From assembly GCA_965237785.1 (NCBI GenBank), contig OZ250159.1, forward strand, positions 1,550,001 through 1,614,000: 64,000 nucleotides of DNA, given 5' to 3'. Positions 51,493 to 60,026 of this stretch are shown in pieces. The stretch comes from UBA6522 sp965237785 (GTDB taxonomy: Bacteria > Pseudomonadota > Gammaproteobacteria > Steroidobacterales > Rariloculaceae). Within the stretch, counting starts at the first letter, position 1; the number at the start of each line of letters is the position of its first letter. The notes beneath the pieces were generated by a model, which was not told the DNA's origin, ran no database searches, and saw nothing but the letters and a program-made list of their open reading frames with translations. A program made the translations under genes and the position numbers.

Positions 51493-52812
51493 CTAGACGA
51501 GTACCAGGCTTAACTGCGGGAAGATGATCAGCAGGATCAGTACGACCAGCATGATCAGCGCAAACGGGAACGCGCCGGCGAAGATATCGAATAGCGAGAT
51601 TCGGTCCTCATCGGCCAGCGTCGCCTTGATGACATAGCAGGCGATACCCAGCGGCGGCGTCAGCAACCCGATCTCCGCACCCACGATGGTTACGATCCCG
51701 AACCAGACCAGGCTCACGCCGTAGGGCTCGATGATCGGCAGGAACAGCGGCACCATGATGAGGATGATCGACGTGGTGTCCAGTATCGTCCCCATCAGGA
51801 TCAGAATCAGCACGTAGATGGCCAGAATGCCGTAAAGGCCGATTTCCGCCTGGGTAATCCACTCACCGAGGTCGTTTGGCAGGCCGGATAGCGCGAGCAT
51901 GCGGCTGTACATGGTCGCGGCGACGATAAGCATCAGGATCGAGGCGGTAATGTGTCCGGTTTCCACCAACACACGCCACAGCGCCCTGCGATCCAGCTTG
52001 CGCTTGATCAGAGCGATGACCAACGCGCCGGCCGCACCCACGGCACCGGCTTCGGTGGGGGTGAACAGTCCGCCATAGATTCCGCCGAGCACGAGCAGGA
52101 CCAGGACCACGATGGGTGCGGTCTTGGAGGTGGCCTCCCTTGCGGTCATCTTCGCGCCCGCGGCCGCTTGAGCCTGGGTATCCTGACCGCCCACGTAGGC
52201 CGGAATGAAGTGTGCCATGGCGATGATGGCCACCGTATAGGCCAACGACAGCAGGATGCCCGGCACGATGCCGGCGGTGAAGAGGTCCGCCACCGACTGC
52301 TCCGTGATCAACGCGTAGATGATCAGCATGACGCTCGGCGGGATCAGCATCCCCAGCACTGAACTGCCCGCCACGACGCCCACGGCGAATCGGGGTTTGT
52401 AGCCGAAGCGCAGCATTTCCGGTACCGAAACCCGGGTGAATACCGCCGCGGAGGCAATACTCACGCCAGTGATGGCGGCGAAGGCGGCGTTTGCCGCCAC
52501 GGTTGCCACGCCCAATCCGCCCTTGACGCCGCGCAGCGCCGAGTTGGCCACCTGGTAGATGTCACGGCCGAGTTCGCTCTGGCTCACCAATAGCCCCATG
52601 AGCACGAACAGCGGAATGACGCCGAAAATGTAGTCCTCCAGGCTGTTGGACGCCGCCAGCGTCAGCAGGTAGATCGGCGCCTCCAGACTGCCGCGCAGCA
52701 GCCAGACACTGATAAAGGACACCAACCCGAGCGCCACCGGCACATAGAGTCCGGAGTAAATGAGAACGAGGATCGCCAGGACCGATAGCAGGCCGATTTC
52801 GAACCCGGTCAT
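51493..52812 (-). CDS. dctM: TRAP transporter large permease subunit
   Basis: This is the ion-coupled translocating subunit of a TRAP importer; 439 residues with about 11-12 helices. Seen: VIPLFVLMGLLVSQSELGRDIY, GGLGVATVAANAAFAAITGVS, LGMLIPPSVMLIIYALITEQSV, GIYGGLFTPTEAGAVGAAGAL, and LLTPPLGIACYVIKATLADE, each typical of DctM. I start at the ATG at 52812, which overlaps the dctQ stop (ATGA); the frame is open 15 codons more. It is last of dctP-dctQ-dctM. Confidence 0.95.
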   Translation of the reverse strand: MTGFEIGLLSVLAILVLIYSGLYVPVALGLVSFISVWLLRGSLEAPIYLLTLAASNSLEDYIFGVIPLFVLMGLLVSQSELGRDIYQVANSALRGVKGGLGVATVAANAAFAAITGVSIASAAVFTRVSVPEMLRFGYKPRFAVGVVAGSSVLGMLIPPSVMLIIYALITEQSVADLFTAGIVPGILLSLAYTVAIIAMAHFIPAYVGGQDTQAQAAAGAKMTAREATSKTAPIVVLVLLVLGGIYGGLFTPTEAGAVGAAGALVIALIKRKLDRRALWRVLVETGHITASILMLIVAATMYSRMLALSGLPNDLGEWITQAEIGLYGILAIYVLILILMGTILDTTSIILIMVPLFLPIIEPYGVSLVWFGIVTIVGAEIGLLTPPLGIACYVIKATLADEDRISLFDIFAGAFPFALIMLVVLILLIIFPQLSLVLV

Positions 52813-53363
52813 GCCGCCGGCCTGCGCAACTCGTGAACCGCTTGAACGTTTCGCCACGCCAGCAGCGCAAATTGCAGCGCGACGACGATGCAGCCGATGA
52901 CCAGGATCAAGCGAATGGGCCAGACGGGAACGACGAACAAACCTTCGTTGCCCGCGAAATACCCCCGTTCATAGGCCTCGATCAACCGGGGTACCGCGCC
53001 CTGCAGAATGAAGATGAAGAAAACCGAGCCCGCCAGATCGAATACCACGCCCATGACGCGCCCGATTACGGGCCGGCGCTTCAGGATCTGCAAGTACAGT
53101 CCGTCCGACCGGGTCAACCGCCCGGCGCGTACGGCATCGCTGATTTGCAGAAAAACGATGCCGACAATGGACAATTCGACGATCTCGGCAACACCCTGTA
53201 TCGGTGCGTTGAACAGGTACCGGGAAAGGACATCCACGTTGATTATCAGCATCAAGACGAATATCCAGGCGGTCCCGACGCTGTTAAGCCCCGCCACGAG
53301 CGCCGTGAACGCGCGAAGGATGGCGTTGCCGGACGCTCCTCCGGCGGCTGGTTGGGTGCTCAT
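52809..53363 (-). CDS. dctQ: TRAP transporter small permease subunit
   Basis: This four-helix DctQ subunit pairs with DctM; 184 residues. Typical: AWIFVLMLIINVDVLSRYLF, VAEIVELSIVGIVFLQISDAV, and AGRLTRSDGLYLQILKRRP. Its ATG overlaps the dctP stop by one base (TAATG) and its stop overlaps the dctM start by four, so the three genes are translationally coupled. Confidence 0.93.
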   Translation of the reverse strand: MSTQPAAGGASGNAILRAFTALVAGLNSVGTAWIFVLMLIINVDVLSRYLFNAPIQGVAEIVELSIVGIVFLQISDAVRAGRLTRSDGLYLQILKRRPVIGRVMGVVFDLAGSVFFIFILQGAVPRLIEAYERGYFAGNEGLFVVPVWPIRLILVIGCIVVALQFALLAWRNVQAVHELRRPAA

Positions 53364-54463
53364 TATTCCCGATCCCAGTGCCGCACGATGGGCTGATCGT
53401 TCGCGCGCATGATATCCATGTAGTCGCGAAGGATCCGGTCACCGGGCAACCCGCGCCGTTCCAGGTCGTCAGCCCATTCCCTGGCCATGTTGGGCAGACT
53501 CTCGGCCCAGACGCGGCGCTGCTCGTCCGTCAGCGGTTGAATCGTCCCGCCCTGGTGGACGAATTCCTCGCGGCTCGACTGCGCGCGCCGGTCCGTCTCG
53601 CGGGCCAGTTCATCGCGGTAGTCGATAGCGGCTTCGGCAAGCACTTGGCGCACCTCGTCGGGTAGCCGCTCCCAGGAGCGCTTGTTCATGGTGATGACCT
53701 TCGAGGTGACCGCACCCAGGCGCACGTCGATCATGTAGGGAGCGACTTCGTAGAGCTTGTAAGCCACGGCGGCCTCGGCCCAGGCCACGGTCCCGTCGGT
53801 CAGACCCGTGGCGATGTTGTTGTAGAAATCGCCCAGGTTGCTGCTCACCGCCGCCGAACCCAGCCCCTGCACATAGCGGAGGTTCAGGCCGACGCCGCAG
53901 ATTTTCGCGCCCCTGAAGTCCTCCAGCGTCTCGATGGGTGCGTTCATCAATACCTGGTAGGTATCGATCGCTCCGGCCGCAGTGAGAAACACCTGGTTGT
54001 AGTCATCCCACTGCTGCTGCAACACCGGATACTTCTCGACCAGTTCATCCACCGTACGGGCGACCAAGCCGATATCCGCCGTCACCAGGGGAGTGACATA
54101 ACTGATGTTGAAAAAAGGAATCTTGTCGGGGTGAAAGGGCGAGGTAATGATGCCGATATCGGCCAATCCGTACTGGAGCGCCTCGAGCACGCCACCGGTC
54201 TTGGCCACCGTACCGCCGAATGCCCGGTTCCAATCGATTTCGTAGTTACCCGTCTCCGCCAGCCGGCGATCCACTTCCGGCATGTAATAATCCATGAACA
54301 CGCGCACCCAGAGCGCCGTGGGGGCATAGGCGTCGATGACGGTGAGCGGGACCGCCTCCTGTGCGCGGAGCGGCTTGCCACCGCCGATCAGCGTGGCGCA
54401 GATTCCGGCCAGTAGCAGCATCCGAACGCCGCGAATCGACCGTAAGGCTTGCAATGGGTTCAT
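53363..54463 (-). CDS. dctP: TRAP transporter substrate-binding protein
   Basis: This is the periplasmic binding protein of a TRAP system; 366 residues with a signal peptide ending near PLRAQE. Seen: WNRAFGGTVAKTGGVLEALQ, GLADIGIITSPFHPDKIPFF, FRGAKICGVGLNLRYVQGLG, and NKRSWERLPDEVRQVL. In most TRAP binding proteins the KIR motif arginine holds the ligand carboxylate; here it reads KIC (C189), with R196 nearby. The ligand is thus uncertain. It heads the minus-strand TRAP operon and is divergent from the GntR gene. Confidence 0.9.
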   Translation of the reverse strand: MNPLQALRSIRGVRMLLLAGICATLIGGGKPLRAQEAVPLTVIDAYAPTALWVRVFMDYYMPEVDRRLAETGNYEIDWNRAFGGTVAKTGGVLEALQYGLADIGIITSPFHPDKIPFFNISYVTPLVTADIGLVARTVDELVEKYPVLQQQWDDYNQVFLTAAGAIDTYQVLMNAPIETLEDFRGAKICGVGLNLRYVQGLGSAAVSSNLGDFYNNIATGLTDGTVAWAEAAVAYKLYEVAPYMIDVRLGAVTSKVITMNKRSWERLPDEVRQVLAEAAIDYRDELARETDRRAQSSREEFVHQGGTIQPLTDEQRRVWAESLPNMAREWADDLERRGLPGDRILRDYMDIMRANDQPIVRHWDRE

Positions 54464-54732
54464 GGGTCCCCTCGATTGATGGTACGTGCGCGATGCACGC
54501 TAGTGTAGCGTCCCCGAGACCGTTGTGCCCGAATTCCTCGCCAATCGCCCGCGACGATTTCCGGTTTTCACTGTCGTGATTTTCTGCCACGCAGGTACTC
54601 GGCGATTTTCAGCGCCACAGTTTCCCACGTATACTCGCACCTTCCTGGAACGACACGAATTTTAACGATAATTTTCTTGCCACGGAAATTATTTCGAAAA
54701 ATGCGCGCGACGGCGAAGATCGAGATCCGAGG
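54464..54732. promoter_or_regulatory. Divergent TRAP/GntR control region with repeated motifs
   Basis: This 269-base gap between dctP and the GntR gene should hold the promoters of both operons. Four GATTTTC-like elements (GATTTCC, GATTTTC, GATTTTC, ATAATTTTC) recur between about 54551 and 54683, and GAAATTATTTC lies near 54685. A TATACT (-10-like, plus strand) sits near 54640 and a TACACT on the minus strand near 54505. These could be operator and promoter elements; none is proven. Confidence 0.35.
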
Positions 54733-55416
54733 ATGGCAACTACATCAATAACAAGCGGCCGGGAAACCCTGGCGTCCATCGCGTATCGACGGCTCCTGGA
54801 CGACATCATCGGCGGGCATCTGCAGCCGGGCAGCAAGCTCCGGCTGCAGGCGTTGGCCGAACGCTACGAAGTCGGCAACAGTCCCTTGCGCGAGGCGCTC
54901 AATCGGTTGTCGGCCAACGGCATGGTGCAGCGCGAGGAAAACCGCGGATTCCGCGTCTCTCCCGCATCGGCGGACGAGTTGATGGAACTCATCCGTACGC
55001 GGTGCTGGGTCGAGGAGATTGCGCTGCGGGAATCGATCCGCCGCGGGGATCAGGCGTGGGAGGAACGGATTGTCATCGCATACCACCGCCTGTCCAGAAA
55101 GGTCCAGTTCCGGAGCGAGGGCCCCGTCCAGATCGATTCGACCTGGGAGGACCTGCACCGGGCGTATCATCTGGCTCTGCTCTCGGCCTGCAATTCCAAA
55201 ATTCTTCTGGGATACTGCGCCCAACTTCACGAACAGACCCTTCGCTACCGAAATCTCAGTGCGATGAACGCGTACCGGGACCGCCATGAACTCGACGAGC
55301 ACCTCGCGATTCGAGACGCGGTGCTGGACCATAACGCGGACAAAGCGGTTGAACTGCTGCAGGCGCACTACAAGATCACCGGCGACATCGTCCTTGCCAG
55401 CGACACGCTTACTTGA
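54733..55416 (+). CDS. GntR family regulator, FCD (FadR-like) type
   Basis: This 227-residue DNA-binding regulator has an N-terminal winged helix (about 12-76): IAYRRLLDDIIGGHLQPGSK, LQALAERYEVGNSPLREALN, LSANGMVQREENRGFRV. The C-terminal FCD ligand domain (about 85-215) has metal-site residues in TRCWVEEIALRESI, DLHRAYHLAL and HLAIRDAVLDHNADKAVELL, split at VLDHNA. It lies between a minus-strand TRAP operon and a plus-strand catabolic operon and is likely to control both. The ligand would be a carboxylate such as the operon's substrate or an intermediate. Confidence 0.92.
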   Translation: MATTSITSGRETLASIAYRRLLDDIIGGHLQPGSKLRLQALAERYEVGNSPLREALNRLSANGMVQREENRGFRVSPASADELMELIRTRCWVEEIALRESIRRGDQAWEERIVIAYHRLSRKVQFRSEGPVQIDSTWEDLHRAYHLALLSACNSKILLGYCAQLHEQTLRYRNLSAMNAYRDRHELDEHLAIRDAVLDHNADKAVELLQAHYKITGDIVLASDTLT

Positions 55417-55482
55417 GCTTCTTCCCGCCACGCCGGTTTTTTGCGAAATGAACAGACGCGATCCTGCGATTGGAGACAGTGA

Positions 55483-56364
55483 ATGAAAGTCGGATTCATC
55501 GGGTTGGGGCGCATGGGCCGCGGCATGGCGACGCGCATTCTGGGTGGCGGCCACGATCTTGCGATCTACGATCGGATACCCTCGCTACTGGAGGAACTGG
55601 GCAACGCGGGCGCCACCGTGGGCCAATGCGTGGCAGACGCGGCCGCGGACCGCGACGTGGTCATTTCCATGCTTCCCCACGACGAAGCCCTCGAAGCATT
55701 GGTGTTCTCCTCCGGCGGGTTGTTGGATTCGATGCCGGCCGGCGCCATTCACATGACGAGCGGCACACATGGCGTAAAAATCATTCGCCGGCTCACGGAT
55801 GCTCACGGCGAAGCTGGCCAGGTCCTGGTGGCAGGGCATGTTCTCGGCCGACCCGACCTGGCCGCCGAGGGCAAACTGACAATGGTCCCGGGCGGACCTC
55901 CCGCGGCGCTGCGTCGCCTGCAACCGATCTTCGACCTGCTCGGCACCAAAACATTTGTCGCCGGAACGGAGCCCCAGAGCGCTACGGCCGTGAAAATCGC
56001 CAATAATTTCGTCCTCGGCTGCACCATCGAACTCATCGGTGAAAGCATGTCGCTGGTGCGAAAATTCGGTGTGGATCCGGCCCTGTTCCAGCAGGTATTG
56101 ACCGAAGGGCTGTTCGGGGCGCCGGCATTCAAGGTCTACGGGCAGATCATCGTCGACGAAGCGTACGACAAGGTCGGCGCGTCGGTGCACATCGGGCTCA
56201 AGGATGCGAACCTGGCACTCGCGGCCGGCGAAGCCGTGGACGTACCTCTACCCTGCGCGAACGTCATGCGCGACCGCCTGCTCGGGGCCAAGGCTCACGG
56301 CGAGGGCGATCTCGACTGGGCGGTCATGGCGAGGGATCAGGCCCGGGCAAGCGGCATCGAATAA
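55483..56364 (+). CDS. NAD(P)-dependent beta-hydroxyacid dehydrogenase family enzyme
   Basis: This 293-residue enzyme of the 3-hydroxyisobutyrate dehydrogenase / GLYR family oxidises or reduces short 3-hydroxy or 2-hydroxy acids. Seen: MKVGFIGLGRMGRGMATRIL (Rossmann), HMTSGTHG, VAGHVLGRPDLAAEGKLTMV in place of the usual DAPVSGG, and VKIANNFVLGCTIEL with the catalytic lysine (KxxNN). The family also includes 3-sulfolactaldehyde reductase of sulfoquinovose breakdown. It is 66 bases after the GntR gene and 9 bases before the exporter gene. Confidence 0.9.
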   Translation: MKVGFIGLGRMGRGMATRILGGGHDLAIYDRIPSLLEELGNAGATVGQCVADAAADRDVVISMLPHDEALEALVFSSGGLLDSMPAGAIHMTSGTHGVKIIRRLTDAHGEAGQVLVAGHVLGRPDLAAEGKLTMVPGGPPAALRRLQPIFDLLGTKTFVAGTEPQSATAVKIANNFVLGCTIELIGESMSLVRKFGVDPALFQQVLTEGLFGAPAFKVYGQIIVDEAYDKVGASVHIGLKDANLALAAGEAVDVPLPCANVMRDRLLGAKAHGEGDLDWAVMARDQARASGIE

Positions 56365-56373
56365 GGCGGATCC

Positions 56374-57171
56374 ATGCCGGAACTGCTGACCGATCCGCTC
56401 TTCGTCGCCATCGCAATTATCGCTGTCCTCGTCACCGGAGTCTCCAAGGGAGGGTTCGGAGGCGTCGCGTTGCTGGCAGTGCCGCTCATGTCCCTGGTGA
56501 TCTCGCCAATCCAGGCGGCGGGCATCATGCTGCCGATCATGATTCCCATGGATTTTCTCAGCATCTGGGTCTATCGGCGCCGCTGGAACGGCAAAATGCT
56601 GGCCTTGTTGATCCCGGCGGCCACCGTGGGCATTACCATCGGAGGTCTGACCGCAAATTGGGTCAACGACCAGATCGTGCGCTTGCTCGTGGGGGCGATC
56701 GCCGTGGTATTTACCCTTCACCGGGCTCGAGGCGTATACCGCCGCAGGGCAGCCGACGCCGCCAATCGGCCGCTGGCGCCGAGCAAGCCTCCCGGCAAGC
56801 TCTGGGGTGCGTTCTGGGGCACCTGCGCCGGGTTTACCAGCTTTCTGGCCCACGCGGGCTCACCGCCCTATCAGGTCTATGTCATTCCCCAGGGGCTGAA
56901 CAAGGAAATCTACGCAGGAACCAGCGTGATGTTCTTCGCGGCGGCCAACGCCATCAAACTGATTCCCTACGGCATGCTCGGCCAGCTTTCGGTAACCAAC
57001 CTGTCGGTCTCCGCGTCGCTCTTGCCGCTCGTGCCGGTAGGCGTATTCCTGGGCGTGTGGATCAACCGCCGCCTGCCGGAAAAGACCTTCTTCGGGATCA
57101 TCCTGACATCCATCTTCCTTGTCGGCCTCAAGCTGATATGGGATGGTGTGTCGACCCTCATCGGGGGATAG
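56374..57171 (+). CDS. TauE/SafE family sulfite/organosulfonate exporter
   Basis: This 265-residue inner-membrane protein has about 7-8 helices and belongs to the TauE/SafE (DUF81) family: VTGVSKGGFGGVALLAVPLM is the signature, repeated in part as FWGTCAGFTSFLAHAGSPP. PPYQVYVIPQGLNKEIYAG is also typical. Members move sulfite, sulfoacetate and other anions out of the cell. Placed between a hydroxyacid dehydrogenase and a sulfatase, it suggests handling of sulfur-containing breakdown products, but the substrate is not proven. Confidence 0.88.
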   Translation: MPELLTDPLFVAIAIIAVLVTGVSKGGFGGVALLAVPLMSLVISPIQAAGIMLPIMIPMDFLSIWVYRRRWNGKMLALLIPAATVGITIGGLTANWVNDQIVRLLVGAIAVVFTLHRARGVYRRRAADAANRPLAPSKPPGKLWGAFWGTCAGFTSFLAHAGSPPYQVYVIPQGLNKEIYAGTSVMFFAAANAIKLIPYGMLGQLSVTNLSVSASLLPLVPVGVFLGVWINRRLPEKTFFGIILTSIFLVGLKLIWDGVSTLIGG

Positions 57172-57202
57172 CACAATGCGGGCCAGCTGCCGGAGCGACG
57201 CA

Positions 57203-58924
57203 ATGAAAATGGCCGGACAACTATTTCTGATTCTTCCAGGGTTGCTGGCCGCCTGCACGCAGCAGGCGCCGCCTCCCGCCCCCGATCCCGCGCCGCCGGA
57301 TCAGCCCAACTTCCTGTTGATCGTCGCCGACGATATGGGCTTTACGGACATTGGAGCCTACGGCGGCGAGATCCGCACGCCCAATCTGGATGGCCTGGCC
57401 GCACGATCCGTGAAATTCACCAACTTTCATGTGCTTCCCACCTGCGCGCCCACCCGCTCCATGCTGCTCTCGGGAACCGATCACCATATCGCCGGTGTCG
57501 GCTCCATGTTTGGAGCGAACGTCCTCGACGGGGTGGAAGGACTGGAAGGCTACGAAGGCCACCTTACCGAACGGGTTGCGTCGCTGCCCGAACGGCTCGT
57601 GGACGCCGGTTACCACTCCTACATGGCCGGGAAATGGCACCTGGGGCCCGAGCGCGGCCGCTGGCCGGGCGACCGGGGTTTCGAGCGGGCATTCGCGCTG
57701 ATCCAGGGTTCCGGCAACCACCTCACGACGGGTGAACGTCAGTACGTGGAAGACAATGAGTGGTTGGAGACCGAACCTGAAAACTTTTTTACTACAAGCA
57801 CTTATACGGACAAGCTCATCGACTACATCGACGAGCATCATGGCGACGGGCAACCCTTTTTCATCTATGCCGCCCACACCGCGCCCCACTGGCCGTTGCA
57901 GGCGCCGCCCGATTTCATCGATCGCTATGCGGGCGAATACGACGGCGGCTATGACGTGCTGCGCGCGTCGCGCGCGATGCGCGCAAGGGAACTCGGTGTC
58001 GTGCCGCCGGCAGGAGAGTCACGGGAAGTTGAGCCTGTCGGGCCCGCCTGGGAGGAGTTGAACACCGAGACGCAGCGCCACTACGCGCGGCGAATGGAAA
58101 TCTATGCCGCCATGGTCGAAAACCTGGATCACCATATAGGCCGCTTGATCGGCCACCTGGAACAGATCGGCGAACTGGACAATACGATCATCCTGTTCAT
58201 GTCCGATAACGGCGCCGAGGGCGACGAGATAGAGTACAACCCCACCTTCGCCGCTCGCATACGCCGGGAGAACAGCGACAACTCCCTGGAAAATCTGGGT
58301 GCGGTGGATTCCTATATCAGCTACGGACCCGGCTGGGCGCAGGCCGCTACCGCTCCGTTCAGCCGCTTCAAGGGTTTCGCGACCGAAGGTGGAACCCGGG
58401 TTCCGGCATTCATTCTGCACGGCAGCAGCATGAATTCGGCAATGCTGGACGGGCAGTACCTGAGCGCCGTGGATATTGCACCGACCCTGCTGGAACTCGC
58501 CGGCGCCGATCTCGCGGGAACGACGTTTCACGGGCGCGAAGTTGCTCCCATCACCGGCCGATCCTTCGCCCGCGTGCTCGGCGGCGACGCAACCCCGGTC
58601 TATCCGGCGGACCATGCCTTCGCCATCGAATTGCACGGCGGGCGCTCGGTGCGCCAGGGCCGCTACAAGCTGGTTTGGGAGCAACCGGCCGGGAACAGTT
58701 GGTGGGGATTCCCGGTACCGCAAAGCTGGTACCGATGGCAGCTCTACGATCTGCAGGCCGACCCCGGAGAGTCCACCGATATCAGCGCCGAACACCCGGA
58801 TCTGGTGCAGGAGTTGATCGGCATCTGGGACGACTACGCCGAAGCCAACCGGGTTGCCCGCGACGTGCGAATCGCCGATTTCGATCGTTGGCAAGCCATT
58901 CCGGAAAATTACCCGAACCGGTGA
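57203..58924 (+). CDS. Lipoprotein sulfatase (arylsulfatase-type)
   Basis: This 573-residue sulfatase starts at the ATG at 57203, with GGAG seven bases upstream. The signal peptide ends at the lipobox LLAAC (C18); threonine at +2 suggests the outer membrane. Motifs: FLLIVADDMGFTDIGAYGG (metal D43-D44), and C81 in CAPTRSMLLSG, which fits C-x-P-x-R and would become formylglycine. GKWHLG, HTAPHWPLQAP and FMSDNGAEG supply further active-site residues. It overlaps the following dctP by 4 bases (GTGA). An anaerobic or FGE-type maturase is needed from elsewhere. The sulfate ester cleaved is unknown. Confidence 0.94.
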   Translation: MKMAGQLFLILPGLLAACTQQAPPPAPDPAPPDQPNFLLIVADDMGFTDIGAYGGEIRTPNLDGLAARSVKFTNFHVLPTCAPTRSMLLSGTDHHIAGVGSMFGANVLDGVEGLEGYEGHLTERVASLPERLVDAGYHSYMAGKWHLGPERGRWPGDRGFERAFALIQGSGNHLTTGERQYVEDNEWLETEPENFFTTSTYTDKLIDYIDEHHGDGQPFFIYAAHTAPHWPLQAPPDFIDRYAGEYDGGYDVLRASRAMRARELGVVPPAGESREVEPVGPAWEELNTETQRHYARRMEIYAAMVENLDHHIGRLIGHLEQIGELDNTIILFMSDNGAEGDEIEYNPTFAARIRRENSDNSLENLGAVDSYISYGPGWAQAATAPFSRFKGFATEGGTRVPAFILHGSSMNSAMLDGQYLSAVDIAPTLLELAGADLAGTTFHGREVAPITGRSFARVLGGDATPVYPADHAFAIELHGGRSVRQGRYKLVWEQPAGNSWWGFPVPQSWYRWQLYDLQADPGESTDISAEHPDLVQELIGIWDDYAEANRVARDVRIADFDRWQAIPENYPNR

Positions 58925-59988
58925 TCGGTCAGCGACACCGGCTACTCGCTACGGCGTGCCTGTTCGCACTGGGGGCTTCAGCCTCGGGCGAGACTTACCG
59001 CCTTACCGCCGGCGGACCCCAGTCCGCAAGCCTCCCCTGGATCGGCATTATCGGCACGCTGGTCGTGCCGGAATCCAATGCCCGGCTGGAGGCGATGGGC
59101 AGCGAGCACCGAATCGCCTGGAGGGAAGCCTACGGCGGATCTCTGTACAAGTGGCAGAACTCGCTCGAAGCCATTGAGATCGGCCTCACCGACATCGGTT
59201 GGGTGGGTGCGCTGTGGGAAACATCGAAGATGCCGCTGCAGAACGTGACCTACTACACGCCCTTCGTCACCGACGATCTGCGGCTCTTGCTGGACCTCTT
59301 CAACGACCTTCACCGGACCTTGCCCGCGCTGGCCGAGGCGTGGGAAGACCAGAACCAGATCCTGCTCGGCGCCAGCGGCGTGGATACCTACCACCTCATG
59401 ACCACGTTTCCGGTCACCCGCGTGGAGGACCTGCGGGGCCGCAAGATCCTCGCCCCCGGTCCGTCGGCCACCTGGCTTGCGGGTACCGGCGCCGTGGCCG
59501 TCAACGGCGGACTATCGACCTACTATACGCAGATCAATACGGGCGTCGCCGACGGCGTACTGACCATTCTCAGCGGCGCCTATCCATACCGAATTCACGA
59601 GGTGGCGCCCTACATTACGCTGGTGGGGATCGGCGCCCAGTTCAACGGCGGCGTGGCCATCAACAAGAACACCTGGGAACGTCTACCGGCTGACGTACAG
59701 GGCGTTTTATCCGAACTTGGACGCGACTACAGCGACACCCTCGCGGATGTGGTGATCGAGCGCTACGAAACCGCGCTGACGGCCGTGCAACAGGAAGGCG
59801 CGGTGGTCGCGACGCTGCCCGATGCCGAAAAGCGCAAGTGGATCGATGGCCTGCCCGACATCGCCGGACAGTGGGTACGCGCCGCGGAGGCCCGCGGCCA
59901 TCCGGCCGGCGAGACGCTTCAAGCCTACCTGGAAGCCCTCCGCAGCCGCGGCGGCGAACCGCTTCGTGACTGGGGCGAACCGCGCTGA
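58921..59988 (+). CDS. dctP: TRAP transporter substrate-binding protein
   Basis: This 355-residue periplasmic binding protein starts at GTG 58921, overlapping the sulfatase stop. A signal peptide runs to about residue 23 (SASGE). Seen: WREAYGGSLYKWQNSLEAIE, GLTDIGWVGALWE, LRGRKILAPGPSATWLAGTG, and NKNTWERLPADVQGVLSELG. The KIR-type arginine is replaced by leucine (L177). It is a distant paralogue of the binding protein at 53363. Translational coupling to the sulfatase suggests the two act on the same or linked compounds. Confidence 0.9.
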   Translation: MIGQRHRLLATACLFALGASASGETYRLTAGGPQSASLPWIGIIGTLVVPESNARLEAMGSEHRIAWREAYGGSLYKWQNSLEAIEIGLTDIGWVGALWETSKMPLQNVTYYTPFVTDDLRLLLDLFNDLHRTLPALAEAWEDQNQILLGASGVDTYHLMTTFPVTRVEDLRGRKILAPGPSATWLAGTGAVAVNGGLSTYYTQINTGVADGVLTILSGAYPYRIHEVAPYITLVGIGAQFNGGVAINKNTWERLPADVQGVLSELGRDYSDTLADVVIERYETALTAVQQEGAVVATLPDAEKRKWIDGLPDIAGQWVRAAEARGHPAGETLQAYLEALRSRGGEPLRDWGEPR

Positions 59989-60026
59989 ACATCTGCGCCC
60001 GGTTTTTCAACAGGCTCATCCAGTGG

